A model generated the notes under the pieces. The model was given only the letters and a program-made list of their open reading frames with translations, was not told the origin of the DNA and searched no databases. From positions 1 to 26,881 of the forward strand of contig CAAGKN010000023.1 of assembly GCA_900770415.1 (NCBI GenBank): a DNA stretch of 26,881 bases, given 5' to 3'. The translations under genes and the position numbers were made by a program. The stretch comes from Clostridia bacterium. Its GTDB lineage: Bacteria > Bacillota > Clostridia > TANB77 > CAG-508. Shown here piece by piece: positions 7,306 through 16,088 of the stretch. Position 1 is the first letter of the stretch. Each line of letters begins with the position of its first letter.

Positions 7306-9390
7306 ATGGCAGGTAGAGCATTTCCATTAGAAAAAACAAGAAATATAGGAATAATGGCACATATAGATGCAGGAAAAACTACTACTACTGAAAGAATTCT
7401 TTTCTATACAGGTAAAACTCATAAAATAGGAGAGGTTCATGAAGGTGAAGCTACAATGGACTGGATGGTTCAAGAGCAAGAAAGAGGTATTACAATTACT
7501 TCTGCTGCTACAACATGTCAATGGTTAGGACATAGAATAAACATCATTGACACACCAGGTCACGTTGACTTTACAGTTGAAGTTGAAAGATCTTTAAGAG
7601 TACTTGACGGATCTGTAACTGTATTCTGTGCTAAAGGTGGAGTTCAACCACAATCAGAAACTGTTTGGAGACAAGCAGATAATTACCAAGTACCAAGAAT
7701 GGCGTATGTTAATAAAATGGATACAACTGGCGCAAATTTCTTATCTTGCGTTGAGCAAATGAGAAGTAGATTAAATGCTAATGCTATTCCAATTCAATTA
7801 CCAGTTGGAGCAGAAGATACATTCAAAGGAATAGTAGATTTAATAAAAATGAAAGCATTTATTCATAAAGACGATTTAGGAAAAGAAATCGAAGTAACAG
7901 AAGTTCCAGAAGATTTAAAAGAATTAGCAGAAAAATATAGAAACGAAATGATAGAAGCTGCAGCAGAACAAGACGATGACCTAATGATGAAATATTTGGA
8001 TGAAGGTGAACTTTCAGAAGAAGAAATCAAAAAAGGTTTAAGAAAAGGAACATTAGCTAATAAATTAGTTCCAGTATGTTGTGGATCATCATATAAAAAC
8101 AAAGGTGTTCAAGAATTACTAAACGCTATAGTTGATTATATGCCATCTCCATTAGATATACCACACATTAAAGGTGTTACATTAGATGGAGAAGAAACAG
8201 AAAGAAAAACTTCTGATGAAGAACCATTTGCTGCATTAGCATTCAAAATTGCAACAGATCCATTCATTGGAAAATTATGTTTCTTTAGAGTGTATTCAGG
8301 AACATTAGAAGCTGGTTCAACAGTATTAAATGCAAATAAAGATAAAAAAGAAAGAATGGGAAGAATAGTTTTAATGCATTCTAACCACAGAGAAGATATA
8401 GACAAAGTATATGCTGGAGATATTGCAGCAGCAGTTGGATTAAAAGAAGTAACAACTGGTGATACATTATGTGATATTAACCACCCAGTTATATTAGAAT
8501 CTATGGAATTCCCAGAACCAGTTATAGAAATAGCAATTGAGCCAAAAGATAAAGTAGCTCAAGAAAAAATGGGTATAGCACTTGCAAAACTTGCAGAAGA
8601 AGACCCAACATTTAAAGCATATACAAACCATGAAACAGGTCAAACTATAATTGCAGGTATGGGAGAGCTACACTTAGACATAATTGTAGACAGATTAAAA
8701 AGAGAATTCAAAGTAGAATGTAATGTAGGTAAACCACAAGTTTCTTATAAAGAAACAATTAGAAACAAAGTAAGAGTTGAAGGAAAATTCATTCGTCAAT
8801 CTGGTGGACGTGGACAATATGGTCACGTTTGGTTAGAAATGGAACCACTAGAACCAGGTTCAGGAATACAATTTGAAAGCAAAATTGTTGGTGGTGTTGT
8901 TCCAAAAGAATATATTAAACCAACAGAAGAAGGAATTAGAGAAGCTGCAGAAAGCGGAATTCTTGCTGGATATCCAGTTATAGATTTCAAAGCATCTTTA
9001 GTTGATGGTTCTTACCATGATGTCGATTCATCAGAAATGGCATTCAAAATTGCAGGATCTATGGCTTTCAAAGAGGGATGTAGACAAGCTAAATCTGTAA
9101 TACTAGAACCTATAATGAGAGTTGAAATAACAGTTCCAGAAGAATACATGGGAGATGTTATTGGTGATGTAAACTCTAGACGTGGTAAACTAGAAGGAAT
9201 GGAAGCAAGAAACGGAATGCAAATTATAAGAGCATTTATTCCATTAGCAGAAATGTTTGGATATGCAACAGACTTACGTTCAAAAACACAAGGTAGAGGA
9301 ACTTATGCAATGGAACCAAGTCATTACGAAGAAGTTCCAAAATCTGTATTTGAGAAGATAGTTGCATCAAGAGCTAAAAAAGAAGACTAG
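7306..9390 (+). CDS. fusA: Elongation factor G
   Basis: This translocation GTPase moves tRNAs and mRNA through the ribosome. It has 694 residues with the full five-domain organisation: P-loop AHIDAGKTT (about 18-26), switch I RGITITSAATT, DTPGHVDF, and NKMD for guanine recognition, then the domain IV segment with GGRGQYGHVW. The start follows AGGAGG with 8-nt spacing. As the factor that moves mRNA in three-base steps, it matters for any +1 decoding; no abnormality is visible. It contains no CGG codon. Confidence 0.98.
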   Translation: MAGRAFPLEKTRNIGIMAHIDAGKTTTTERILFYTGKTHKIGEVHEGEATMDWMVQEQERGITITSAATTCQWLGHRINIIDTPGHVDFTVEVERSLRVLDGSVTVFCAKGGVQPQSETVWRQADNYQVPRMAYVNKMDTTGANFLSCVEQMRSRLNANAIPIQLPVGAEDTFKGIVDLIKMKAFIHKDDLGKEIEVTEVPEDLKELAEKYRNEMIEAAAEQDDDLMMKYLDEGELSEEEIKKGLRKGTLANKLVPVCCGSSYKNKGVQELLNAIVDYMPSPLDIPHIKGVTLDGEETERKTSDEEPFAALAFKIATDPFIGKLCFFRVYSGTLEAGSTVLNANKDKKERMGRIVLMHSNHREDIDKVYAGDIAAAVGLKEVTTGDTLCDINHPVILESMEFPEPVIEIAIEPKDKVAQEKMGIALAKLAEEDPTFKAYTNHETGQTIIAGMGELHLDIIVDRLKREFKVECNVGKPQVSYKETIRNKVRVEGKFIRQSGGRGQYGHVWLEMEPLEPGSGIQFESKIVGGVVPKEYIKPTEEGIREAAESGILAGYPVIDFKASLVDGSYHDVDSSEMAFKIAGSMAFKEGCRQAKSVILEPIMRVEITVPEEYMGDVIGDVNSRRGKLEGMEARNGMQIIRAFIPLAEMFGYATDLRSKTQGRGTYAMEPSHYEEVPKSVFEKIVASRAKKED

Positions 9391-9392
9391 TT

Positions 9393-9515
9393 AAAACGAA
9401 TGAAATTGGGCATCTTGCGGTGTCAAACTTCATAAAAATTTTTTCAATATACAAACGTATAATTTCAAAAATTTTTACTTGCTTTCCTAGCAATATACCC
9501 AATTTGCTTCGTTTT
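9393..9515. repeat. ~123-nt imperfect palindrome between fusA and tuf
   Basis: AAAACGAATGAAATTGGG (9393-9410) pairs with CCCAATTTGCTTCGTTTT (9498-9515) with two mismatches. Inside it, TAAAAATTTTTTCAATATAC pairs with the segment ending at about 9477 around an AAAC loop centred at 9454. The symmetry covers the whole element. It could be a MITE or a large mRNA hairpin separating fusA from tuf expression. The 320-bp gap otherwise contains only the tuf promoter and leader. Confidence 0.75.
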
Positions 9516-9549
9516 GAGGTGCATACAAAAATAAAAAAAATAAAAGGTA

Positions 9550-9578
9550 TTGCAAAATAACAAAAAATGTTATAGAAT
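9550..9578 (+). promoter_or_regulatory. tuf promoter
   Basis: TTGCAA (9550-9555), a 17-bp spacer and TAGAAT (9573-9578) lie 130 bp upstream of tuf, downstream of the palindrome. The rpsL promoter has the same TAGAAT box. Confidence 0.65.
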
Positions 9579-9624
9579 GCATTTATTAAAAAATTGTTAT
9601 TAAATTTTTAAATATAAAATAAAA

Positions 9625-9685
9625 GAAGTAAACTTTCATTACTGCATTATTTATTTAATAAATAGTGAAGAATGCAAATTACTTC
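9625..9685 (+). promoter_or_regulatory. tuf leader stem-loop
   Basis: GAAGTAA (9625-9631) can pair with TTACTTC (9679-9685) and TGCATT (9643-9648) with AATGCA (9671-9676), giving an interrupted stem that ends 10 bases before the AAGGAGG ribosome site. A regulatory role is only suggested by position. Confidence 0.4.
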
Positions 9686-9709
9686 ATAATTTGAAGGAGG
9701 AAAATTCAA

Positions 9710-10912
9710 ATGGCAAAAGCAAAATTTGAAAGAACAAAACCACATGTTAACATTGGTACAATCGGTCACGTTGACCACGGAAAAACAACAACAACAGCAG
9801 CTATTACAAAATGGTTAGGATTATTAGGAAAGGCTCAATACACAGCTTATGATCAAATCGATGGTGCTCCAGAAGAAAAAGCAAGAGGAATCACAATCAA
9901 CACAGCACACGTTGAATATGAAACAGAAAAAAGACACTATGCACACGTTGACTGTCCAGGTCACGCTGACTATGTAAAAAACATGATTACAGGTGCAGCT
10001 CAAATGGATGGAGCAATATTAGTTGTTTCAGCAGCTGACGGTCCAATGCCTCAAACAAGAGAGCATATACTATTAGCAAGACAAGTTGGAGTTAAATATA
10101 TCGTTGTTTACTTAAACAAATGCGATATGGTTGATGACCCAGAATTATTAGAATTAGTTGAAATGGAAGTTAGAGATTTATTATCTAGCTACGATTTCCC
10201 AGGAGATGAAATTCCAATTATAAAAGGATCTTCATTAAAAGTTCTAGAATCTACATCAACAGATCCAAATGCACCAGAATATCAATGCATTAAAGAATTA
10301 ATGGATGCTGTAGATAGCTATATACCAACACCAGACAGACCAACAGATGGTGACTTCTTAATGCCAGTAGAAGACGTATTCTCTATAACAGGTAGAGGAA
10401 CAGTTGCTACAGGTAGAGTAGAAAGAGGAGTTGTTAAAGTTCAAGACGAAGTTGAAATAGTTGGTTTATCAACAGAGAAAAAGAAAACTGTTGTAACAGG
10501 TGTTGAAATGTTCAGAAAACTATTAGACCAAGCAGAAGCTGGAGATAATATCGGTGTTCTATTAAGAGGTATCGATAGAAAAGACATCGAAAGAGGTCAA
10601 GTTTTAGCAAAACCAGGATCAATACATCCACATACAAAATTCAAAGCACAAGTTTACGTATTAACAAAAGAAGAAGGTGGAAGACATACACCATTCTTCA
10701 ATGGATATAGACCACAATTCTATTTCAGAACAACAGACGTTACAGGTGTTATCGATTTACCAGCAGGTACAGAAATGGTAATGCCAGGAGATAACGTAGA
10801 TATGACTATCGAATTAATCACACCAATAGCAATGGAAAAAGGATTAAGATTTGCTATTCGTGAAGGTGGTAGAACAGTTGGATCTGGTATAGTTTCAGAA
10901 ATAATTGAGTAA
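9710..10912 (+). CDS. tuf: Elongation factor Tu
   Basis: This GTPase delivers aminoacyl-tRNA to the A site. It has 400 residues with P-loop GHVDHGKTT (about 19-27), RGITINTAHVEYET, DCPGHADY, and NKCD (the usual NKxD motif), followed by intact domains II and III, including GGRHTPFFNGYRPQFYFRT. The ATG follows AAGGAGG. It has its own promoter and terminator, so it is transcribed apart from fusA as well as possibly with it. It would carry whichever tRNA reads CGGA. It contains no CGG codon. Confidence 0.98.
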   Translation: MAKAKFERTKPHVNIGTIGHVDHGKTTTTAAITKWLGLLGKAQYTAYDQIDGAPEEKARGITINTAHVEYETEKRHYAHVDCPGHADYVKNMITGAAQMDGAILVVSAADGPMPQTREHILLARQVGVKYIVVYLNKCDMVDDPELLELVEMEVRDLLSSYDFPGDEIPIIKGSSLKVLESTSTDPNAPEYQCIKELMDAVDSYIPTPDRPTDGDFLMPVEDVFSITGRGTVATGRVERGVVKVQDEVEIVGLSTEKKKTVVTGVEMFRKLLDQAEAGDNIGVLLRGIDRKDIERGQVLAKPGSIHPHTKFKAQVYVLTKEEGGRHTPFFNGYRPQFYFRTTDVTGVIDLPAGTEMVMPGDNVDMTIELITPIAMEKGLRFAIREGGRTVGSGIVSEIIE

Positions 10913-10927
10913 TACCAATTAGATATA

Positions 10928-10957
10928 AAAAGAGGTTACTTTTCTAACCTCTTTTTT
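10928..10957 (+). terminator. Rho-independent terminator of tuf
   Basis: AAAAGAGGTTA (10928-10938) pairs with TAACCTCTTTT (10945-10955), followed by a T run, 15 bases after the tuf stop. Confidence 0.9.
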
Positions 10958-11052
10958 GTTTTGCGTTTTTTCACACTTCGCACCTCGCACTTCGTGAATC
11001 TCCAATTGACCAATCAAAATCATTAAAAACCTAAATTTCCTATCTTTTACTA

Positions 11053-11081
11053 TTGATTTTTTTTCAATTAAATAATAAAAT
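11053..11081 (+). promoter_or_regulatory. Candidate plsX promoter
   Basis: TTGATT (11053-11058), a 17-bp spacer and TAAAAT (11076-11081) lie about 40 bp before plsX. Very AT-rich surroundings lower certainty. Confidence 0.5.
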
Positions 11082-11122
11082 ATAAAAATGAAAATATATT
11101 GTTATAAAGAAGGGAATTTAAA

Positions 11123-12145
11123 ATGAGAATTTTATTAGATGCAATGGGTGGGGATAATGCACCTGATGCAAATATTAAAGGCGCAGTAAAAGCAATAAAC
11201 GAAATTAGTTCAGAAATAGTATTAGTAGGAAACGAAAAAATAATTAATAACAGAATAAAAGAATTATATGGAAAAGATAGTATATCAGAAATATCAGATA
11301 GATTAACAATAAAAAATGCAACAGAAACAATAGAAATGGAAGATATACCAACACAAGCAATTAAACATAAAAAAGATTCATCAATGGTAGTTGGTTTTAA
11401 TATGTTAAAAGCAGACGAAGGAGATGTGTTTATTTCTGCAGGAAATTCAGGAGCATTACTTACAGGAGCTACATTGTTAGTAGGAAGAATAAAAGGTGTA
11501 GATAGACCAGCAATTGCACCAATGCTTCCATCATATAAAAAAGGATTAATGCTAGTAGATGCAGGAGCAAATACAAATTGCAAACCGATAAATCTTTTAC
11601 AATTTGCACAGTTTGCAAATATATATTTAAAGAATATATATAAAATAGAAAAACCGGCAATAGGATTATTGAATATTGGCACAGAAGAGACAAAAGGAAA
11701 TGACTTAATGAAGGAAAGCTATAAACTACTAAAAGAAAAATCAGATGAATATGGAATAAACTTTGTAGGAAATGTAGAGGGAAGAGAAGCTTTTTCTGGA
11801 GATGTTGATGCAGTTGTAACAGATGGATTTACAGGAAATATATTCTTAAAAACAGTAGAAGGATTTGGAAAATTAGTAAAGCGTTCTTTAACAGAAAGCT
11901 TAAAAAAGAATTTGTTAAGTACAATAGGAGCAATTCCTGCACTTCCAGGCATAAAAAGATTTAGTAAAACAATGGATTACAAAGAATATGGTGGAGCATT
12001 GTTTTTGGGAGTAAAAAAACCAGTGGTAAAAGCACATGGAAGCAGTGATGATTATTTATTTTACTTTACAATAAAACAAGCAGAGAAATTTGCAGAGTCA
12101 AAAGCAGTAGAAATTTTAAAAGAAGAATTTGAAAAAATAAAATAA
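11123..12145 (+). CDS. plsX: Phosphate acyltransferase PlsX
   Basis: PlsX turns acyl-ACP and phosphate into acyl-phosphate, the donor used by PlsY to begin phospholipid synthesis; it is a peripheral membrane enzyme. The 340-residue protein begins MRILLDAMGGDNAPDANIKG and contains SAGNSGALLTGATLLVGRIKGV (written in parts: SAGNSGALLTG, about 113-123) and LLNIGTEETKGND, all diagnostic. The start follows AAGGGA with modest spacing. acpP, encoding its substrate carrier, lies 114 bp downstream, a common Firmicute arrangement. Confidence 0.96.
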   Translation: MRILLDAMGGDNAPDANIKGAVKAINEISSEIVLVGNEKIINNRIKELYGKDSISEISDRLTIKNATETIEMEDIPTQAIKHKKDSSMVVGFNMLKADEGDVFISAGNSGALLTGATLLVGRIKGVDRPAIAPMLPSYKKGLMLVDAGANTNCKPINLLQFAQFANIYLKNIYKIEKPAIGLLNIGTEETKGNDLMKESYKLLKEKSDEYGINFVGNVEGREAFSGDVDAVVTDGFTGNIFLKTVEGFGKLVKRSLTESLKKNLLSTIGAIPALPGIKRFSKTMDYKEYGGALFLGVKKPVVKAHGSSDDYLFYFTIKQAEKFAESKAVEILKEEFEKIK

Positions 12146-12159
12146 ATTGTAAAAAAGTA

Positions 12160-12186
12160 TTGACAATATATTTCAAACCATATAAT
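12160..12186 (+). promoter_or_regulatory. Candidate acpP promoter
   Basis: TTGACA (12160-12165) and TATAAT (12181-12186) are separated by only 15 bp; TAATAT two bases further gives 17-bp spacing. It suggests acpP has its own strong promoter as well as read-through from plsX. Confidence 0.55.
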
Positions 12187-12259
12187 ATTTTAGTTAGTAA
12201 AAAACAAATAAAAGAGTTTAGAAAATATATTCTAATTTCTAGATAAATAAGGAGGTGTA

Positions 12260-12508
12260 ATGCAACCTATGAGTTCAGAAGAAGTTTACGATAAAGTAAA
12301 AGAAATAATAGTAGAACAATTAGGAGTAGCAGAAACTGCTATAACACCAGATGCATCTTTTATAGATGATTTAGGTGCTGATTCATTAGATATAGTTGAG
12401 TTAATAATGGCATTAGAAGAAGAATTTGATTTAGAAATTCCAGATGCTGATGCAGAAAAAGTTGTTACAGTAAACGACGTAGTAGAATACATAAAAGATA
12501 ATGTGTAA
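12260..12508 (+). CDS. acpP: Acyl carrier protein
   Basis: This small acidic protein carries growing fatty acyl chains on a phosphopantetheine arm. The attachment motif GADSLDIVEL is intact, with the serine at residue 42 from the first ATG. Length is 82 residues from 12260 or 79 from the second ATG at 12269. AGGAGG at 12250-12255 is 4 nt from the first and 13 nt from the second, so the start is ambiguous; homologues tend to begin near MSSEEVYDKVKEI, favouring the second. It is followed by a terminator. Confidence 0.95.
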   Translation: MQPMSSEEVYDKVKEIIVEQLGVAETAITPDASFIDDLGADSLDIVELIMALEEEFDLEIPDADAEKVVTVNDVVEYIKDNV

Positions 12509-12521
12509 TCTATAATTTAAG

Positions 12522-12551
12522 AAGAAAGGGATAATAACCTTTCTTTTTTTA
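12522..12551 (+). terminator. Terminator of acpP
   Basis: AAGAAAGG (12522-12529) pairs with CCTTTCTT (12538-12545), followed by a T run. Confidence 0.8.
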
Positions 12552-12560
12552 TTCCTTCTA

Positions 12561-12589
12561 TTTACACATAAAAATATTTAGTATATAAT
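12561..12589 (+). promoter_or_regulatory. glyA promoter
   Basis: TTTACA (12561-12566), a 17-bp spacer and TATAAT (12584-12589) lie just upstream of the glyA ribosome site. Confidence 0.7.
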
Positions 12590-12612
12590 GCTACAAAAAG
12601 AGGTGATTTACC

Positions 12613-13852
12613 ATGCCGACTTTTGAAAATCTAAAAAGAGAAGATGAACAAGTTTATAATGCAATAATGCAGGAACTAAAAAGAGAACAAAACAAAATAG
12701 AATTAATAGCGTCAGAAAATTTTGTAAGTAATAGCGTTATGGAGGCAATGCGGAAGCTATATGACGAATAAATATGCAGAAGGATATCCTAGAGCAAGAT
12801 ATTATGGAGGATGTGAATGTGTAGATATTGTAGAAGATTTAGCGAGGGACAGACTAAAAGAAATTTTTGGAGCAAAACATGCAAATGTCCAACCACATTC
12901 AGGAGCTCAAGCAAATATGGCTGTATATCTTGCAAAATTAAACGTGGGAGATACAGTTTTAGGAATGAATTTATCACATGGAGGACATCTATCTCATGGA
13001 AGTAAAGTAAATTCTTCTGGAAAATTGTATAATTTTATTCCATATGGAGTAGATGAAAAAACAGGTAAAATAGATTATGAAGAAGTAGAAAGACTAGCAA
13101 TTGAACACAAGCCAAAATTAATACTTGCAGGAGCAAGTGCTTATCCAAGAGAAATAGATTTTAAAAAATTTAAAGAAATTGCAGATAAAGTCGGAAGTCT
13201 TTTTATGGTAGATATGGCACACATTGCAGGATTAGTAGCAGCAGGACTTCATCAAAATCCAGTACCATATGCAGATTTTGTCACAAGCACAACTCATAAA
13301 ACTCTAAGAGGACCAAGAGGAGGAATAATTTTATGCAAGGAGAAATACGCGAAAGAAATTGATAAAGCCGTATTTCCGGGAATTCAAGGTGGACCTTTAA
13401 TGCACGTAATTGCAGCCAAAGCTGTATGCTTTGGTGAGGCACAAAAGCCAGAATTTAAAGAGTATCAAAATCAGATTATAAAAAATTCTAAAACACTAGC
13501 AGAAGAATTATTAAAATATGGATTTAATTTAGTATCTGGAGGAACAGATAATCATTTAGTATTAATAGATTTGAGAAATAAAGGAATAAAAGGAAAAGAA
13601 TTAGAAACAAGATTAGATGATATTGGAATTACAGTAAATAAAAATGCAGTTCCATTTGATACGGAAAAACCAAGTATAACAAGTGGAATAAGAATTGGAA
13701 CACCTGCAGTAACAACAAGAGGGTTTAAAGAAGGAGAAATGAAAAAAATAGCAAAATTAATAAGTATAACAGTAGAAGATTATGAAAATAAAAAAGAAGA
13801 ACTAAAAAAAGAAGTATCTAAAATTTGTGAAGAATATCCTTTATATAAATAA
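12613..13852 (+). CDS. glyA: Serine hydroxymethyltransferase, expressed through a +1 recoding site
   Basis: GlyA interconverts serine and glycine while charging tetrahydrofolate with a one-carbon unit, using pyridoxal phosphate. The first 46 codons (ATG at 12613 after AGAGGTG) end ...ENFVSNSVMEAM. The next in-frame codon is CGG, and the frame closes at TAA 12769-12771. Reading CGGA (12751-12754) as one Gly gives VMEAMGSYMTNKYAEGYP, matching the conserved EAMGS..TNKYAEGYP signature, and continues to 13852. The full product is 412 residues, the normal length. The PLP lysine lies in TTHKTLRGPRGG at about residue 229. Without the shift only a 52-residue peptide would be made, with no active site. 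Apart from this base nothing is degenerate, which argues against a pseudogene. Confidence 0.92.
12751..12754 (+). other. +1 recoding site CGGA in glyA
   Basis: ATG|CGGA|AGC: the restored residue is the conserved Gly of the EAMGS motif. GGAGG lies five bases upstream (12741-12745), but the other sites lack such an element. Confidence 0.88.
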
Positions 13853-13897
13853 ATTTACTTACATATATAAAATTCAATTTAATTAAAACAATAAAAA

Positions 13898-13970
13898 AGG
13901 AGGAAGCAGAAATCAAATGCAAGTACTACAATTAAGTTTGAAAATGTAATGCAAGCCATTTCATTTCTGC
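13898..13970 (+). promoter_or_regulatory. topA leader: Shine-Dalgarno, 10-codon ORF and hairpin
   Basis: AGGAGG lies at 13898-13903, but topA begins only at 13980 with no ribosome site nearby. GCAGAAATCAAATG (13906-13919) pairs with CATTTCATTTCTGC (13957-13970), 13 of 14 positions. Folding would place AGGAGG about 11 nt from the topA ATG. The left arm ends in an ATG opening a 10-codon ORF (MQVLQLSLKM, 13917-13949). Either a hairpin-bridged ribosome site or a leader-peptide control is possible. Confidence 0.5.
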
Positions 13971-13979
13971 GTAAATAAA

Positions 13980-15969
13980 ATGGCAGACAAATTAGTAATA
14001 GTCGAATCCCCAGCAAAGGCAAATACAATAAAAAAATTTCTAGGTGGAAGCACAAAAGTAGTAGCTTCTATGGGACATATAAGAGATTTACCTAAATCAA
14101 AGTTGGGAATTGATACAAAAACATTTGAACCTCAATATATAAACATAAGAGGAAAAGGAGATTTAATAAAATCCTTAAAAAAAGAAGCAAAAGATGCAAA
14201 AAAAGTATATCTTGCAACTGACCCTGACCGTGAAGGAGAAGCAATTGCATGGCATTTAGCTAACATTTTAGGAATAGATGAAAGCAAAATGTGTAGGGTA
14301 ACATTTAATGAGATTACAAAAGATGCTGTAAAAAAAGCAATACAAAATCCAAGAAAAATAGATATGGATCTAACAGATGCACAACAAGCAAGAAGAGTAT
14401 TAGATAGAATAGTTGGATATAAAATAAGTCCCGTATTATGGAAAAAAGTCCAAAAAGGCTTATCTGCAGGTAGAGTACAATCTGTAGCTGTAAAATTAGT
14501 TGTAGATAGAGAAGAAGAAATAGAAAAATTTATTCCAGAAGAGTATTGGAATATATATGCTACATTAGCCACAAAAAAACCTAAAAAGAGTTTTGAAGCT
14601 AAATTCTATGGGAAGAATGATAAAAAATTAGATATACACTCAAAAGAAGAAATAGATAAAATATTAGACGAATTAGAAAAAGCAAAATATGTAGTTAGTG
14701 AAATTAAAAAAGGAGAAAAAAAGAGAACTCCTGCACCACCATTTACAACAAGTACAATGCAACAAGAGGCTTCAAGAAAACTAAATTTTGCATTAAGAAA
14801 AACAATGCAAGTAGCTCAACGGATTGTATGAAGGTGTAAAAATACCAGAAAAAGGAACAGTTGGTTTAATTACATATATGAGAACTGACTCTACAAGAAT
14901 ATCAGAAGAAGCAAGAGCAGCAGCCAAAGTACATATTGAAAACACTTATGGGGAAGAATACTATGAAAATAGATATTATAAAACAAATAAAGACGCACAA
15001 GATGCCCATGAAGCAATAAGACCAACTTATATAGACTTAACACCAGATAAAATAAAAGAAAGCCTAACAAATGACCAATATAAGTTATACAAATTGATAT
15101 ATAATAGGTTTATAGCAAGCCAAATGTCAGCAGCTATATTTGATACTATGCTTGTAAAAATAAACGCAAATGAGTACAATTTTAGAGCAAATGGACAAAC
15201 AATAAGATTCAAAGGATTTATGACTCTTTATGTAGAAACAGAAGATAATGAACAAAAAGAAGAGTTTGCTAAAATACCACCACTTACAGAAAACCAAGAA
15301 CTACAAAAAGAGAAGATAGAAACAAAACAGAGCTTTACAGAGCCACCACCAAGATACACAGAAGCAAGTTTGGTAAAAGCATTAGAAGAAAAAGGAATAG
15401 GAAGACCAAGTACATATTCACCAACAATAACAACAATCCTTGCAAGAAGATATATAGAAAAAATACAAAAACAAATACATCCAACAGAACTTGGAAGAAT
15501 AGTAAATAAGCTATTAATAGAGAACTTCGGAGATGTAATAAACGTTGAATTTACTGCACAAATGGAAGAAGAGTTTGATAAAATAGCAGAAGGAAAAGAA
15601 AAGTGGAAAAAAGTAATTGCAGATTTCTATGGACCATTTGAAAAAGTAGTAGAAAAAGTAGACAAAGAATTAGAACATGTAAAATTAGAATATGAAGTAT
15701 CAGATGTACCATGTGATAAATGTGGTAGAATGATGGTAATTAAATATGGAAAATATGGAAAATTCTTGGCTTGTCCAGGATATCCAGAATGCCAAAATGC
15801 AAAACCATATATAGAAACAATAGACGAACCATGTCCAAAATGTGGAGGGGCAGTACAAATAAGAAAAACCAAAAAAAGAAGAAACTATTATATATGTGAA
15901 AACAATCCAAATAATGGATGTGATTACATATCTTGGACAAAACCAGTAAAAGAGAAAAAAGAAAAATAA
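13980..15969 (+). CDS. topA: DNA topoisomerase I, expressed through a +1 recoding site
   Basis: A type IA topoisomerase that relaxes negative supercoils. Residues 1-280 carry the TOPRIM domain (KLVIVESPAKANTIKKFLG, DPDREGEAIAWH). The in-frame CGG at codon 281 (14820-14822) leads to TGA at 14829-14831. Reading CGGA as one residue gives VAQGLYEGVKIPEKGTVG, matching the family, and continues into the active-site region LITYMRTDSTRIS (catalytic Tyr at about residue 299) and two C-terminal zinc ribbons (CDKCGRMM, CPKCGGAV). The full product is about 662 residues, a normal Firmicute length. An unshifted product would be inactive because the Tyr lies after the site. The position commonly holds Lys, Arg or Gln in homologues, so this site supports the frame change but not the Gly identity. 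A terminator follows. Confidence 0.92.
14820..14823 (+). other. +1 recoding site CGGA in topA
   Basis: CAA|CGGA|TTG: one residue is needed between AQ and LYEG; the zero frame stops three codons later (TGA). Confidence 0.85.
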
Positions 15970-15985
15970 TTCAAAAATATTTTGC

Positions 15986-16020
15986 AAAACAGTGTAGCAA
16001 AAATGCTATGCTGTTTTTTT
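15986..16020 (+). terminator. Terminator of topA
   Basis: AAAACAGTGTAGCA and TGCTATGCTGTTTT form a stem with two G-T wobbles around AAAA, followed by a T run. Confidence 0.85.
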
Positions 16021-16088
16021 AATAATTGAATAAAAATTCCTATACCTGGCAAAAATATGTATAAATTACATATTGAGGTGGAAGAATT

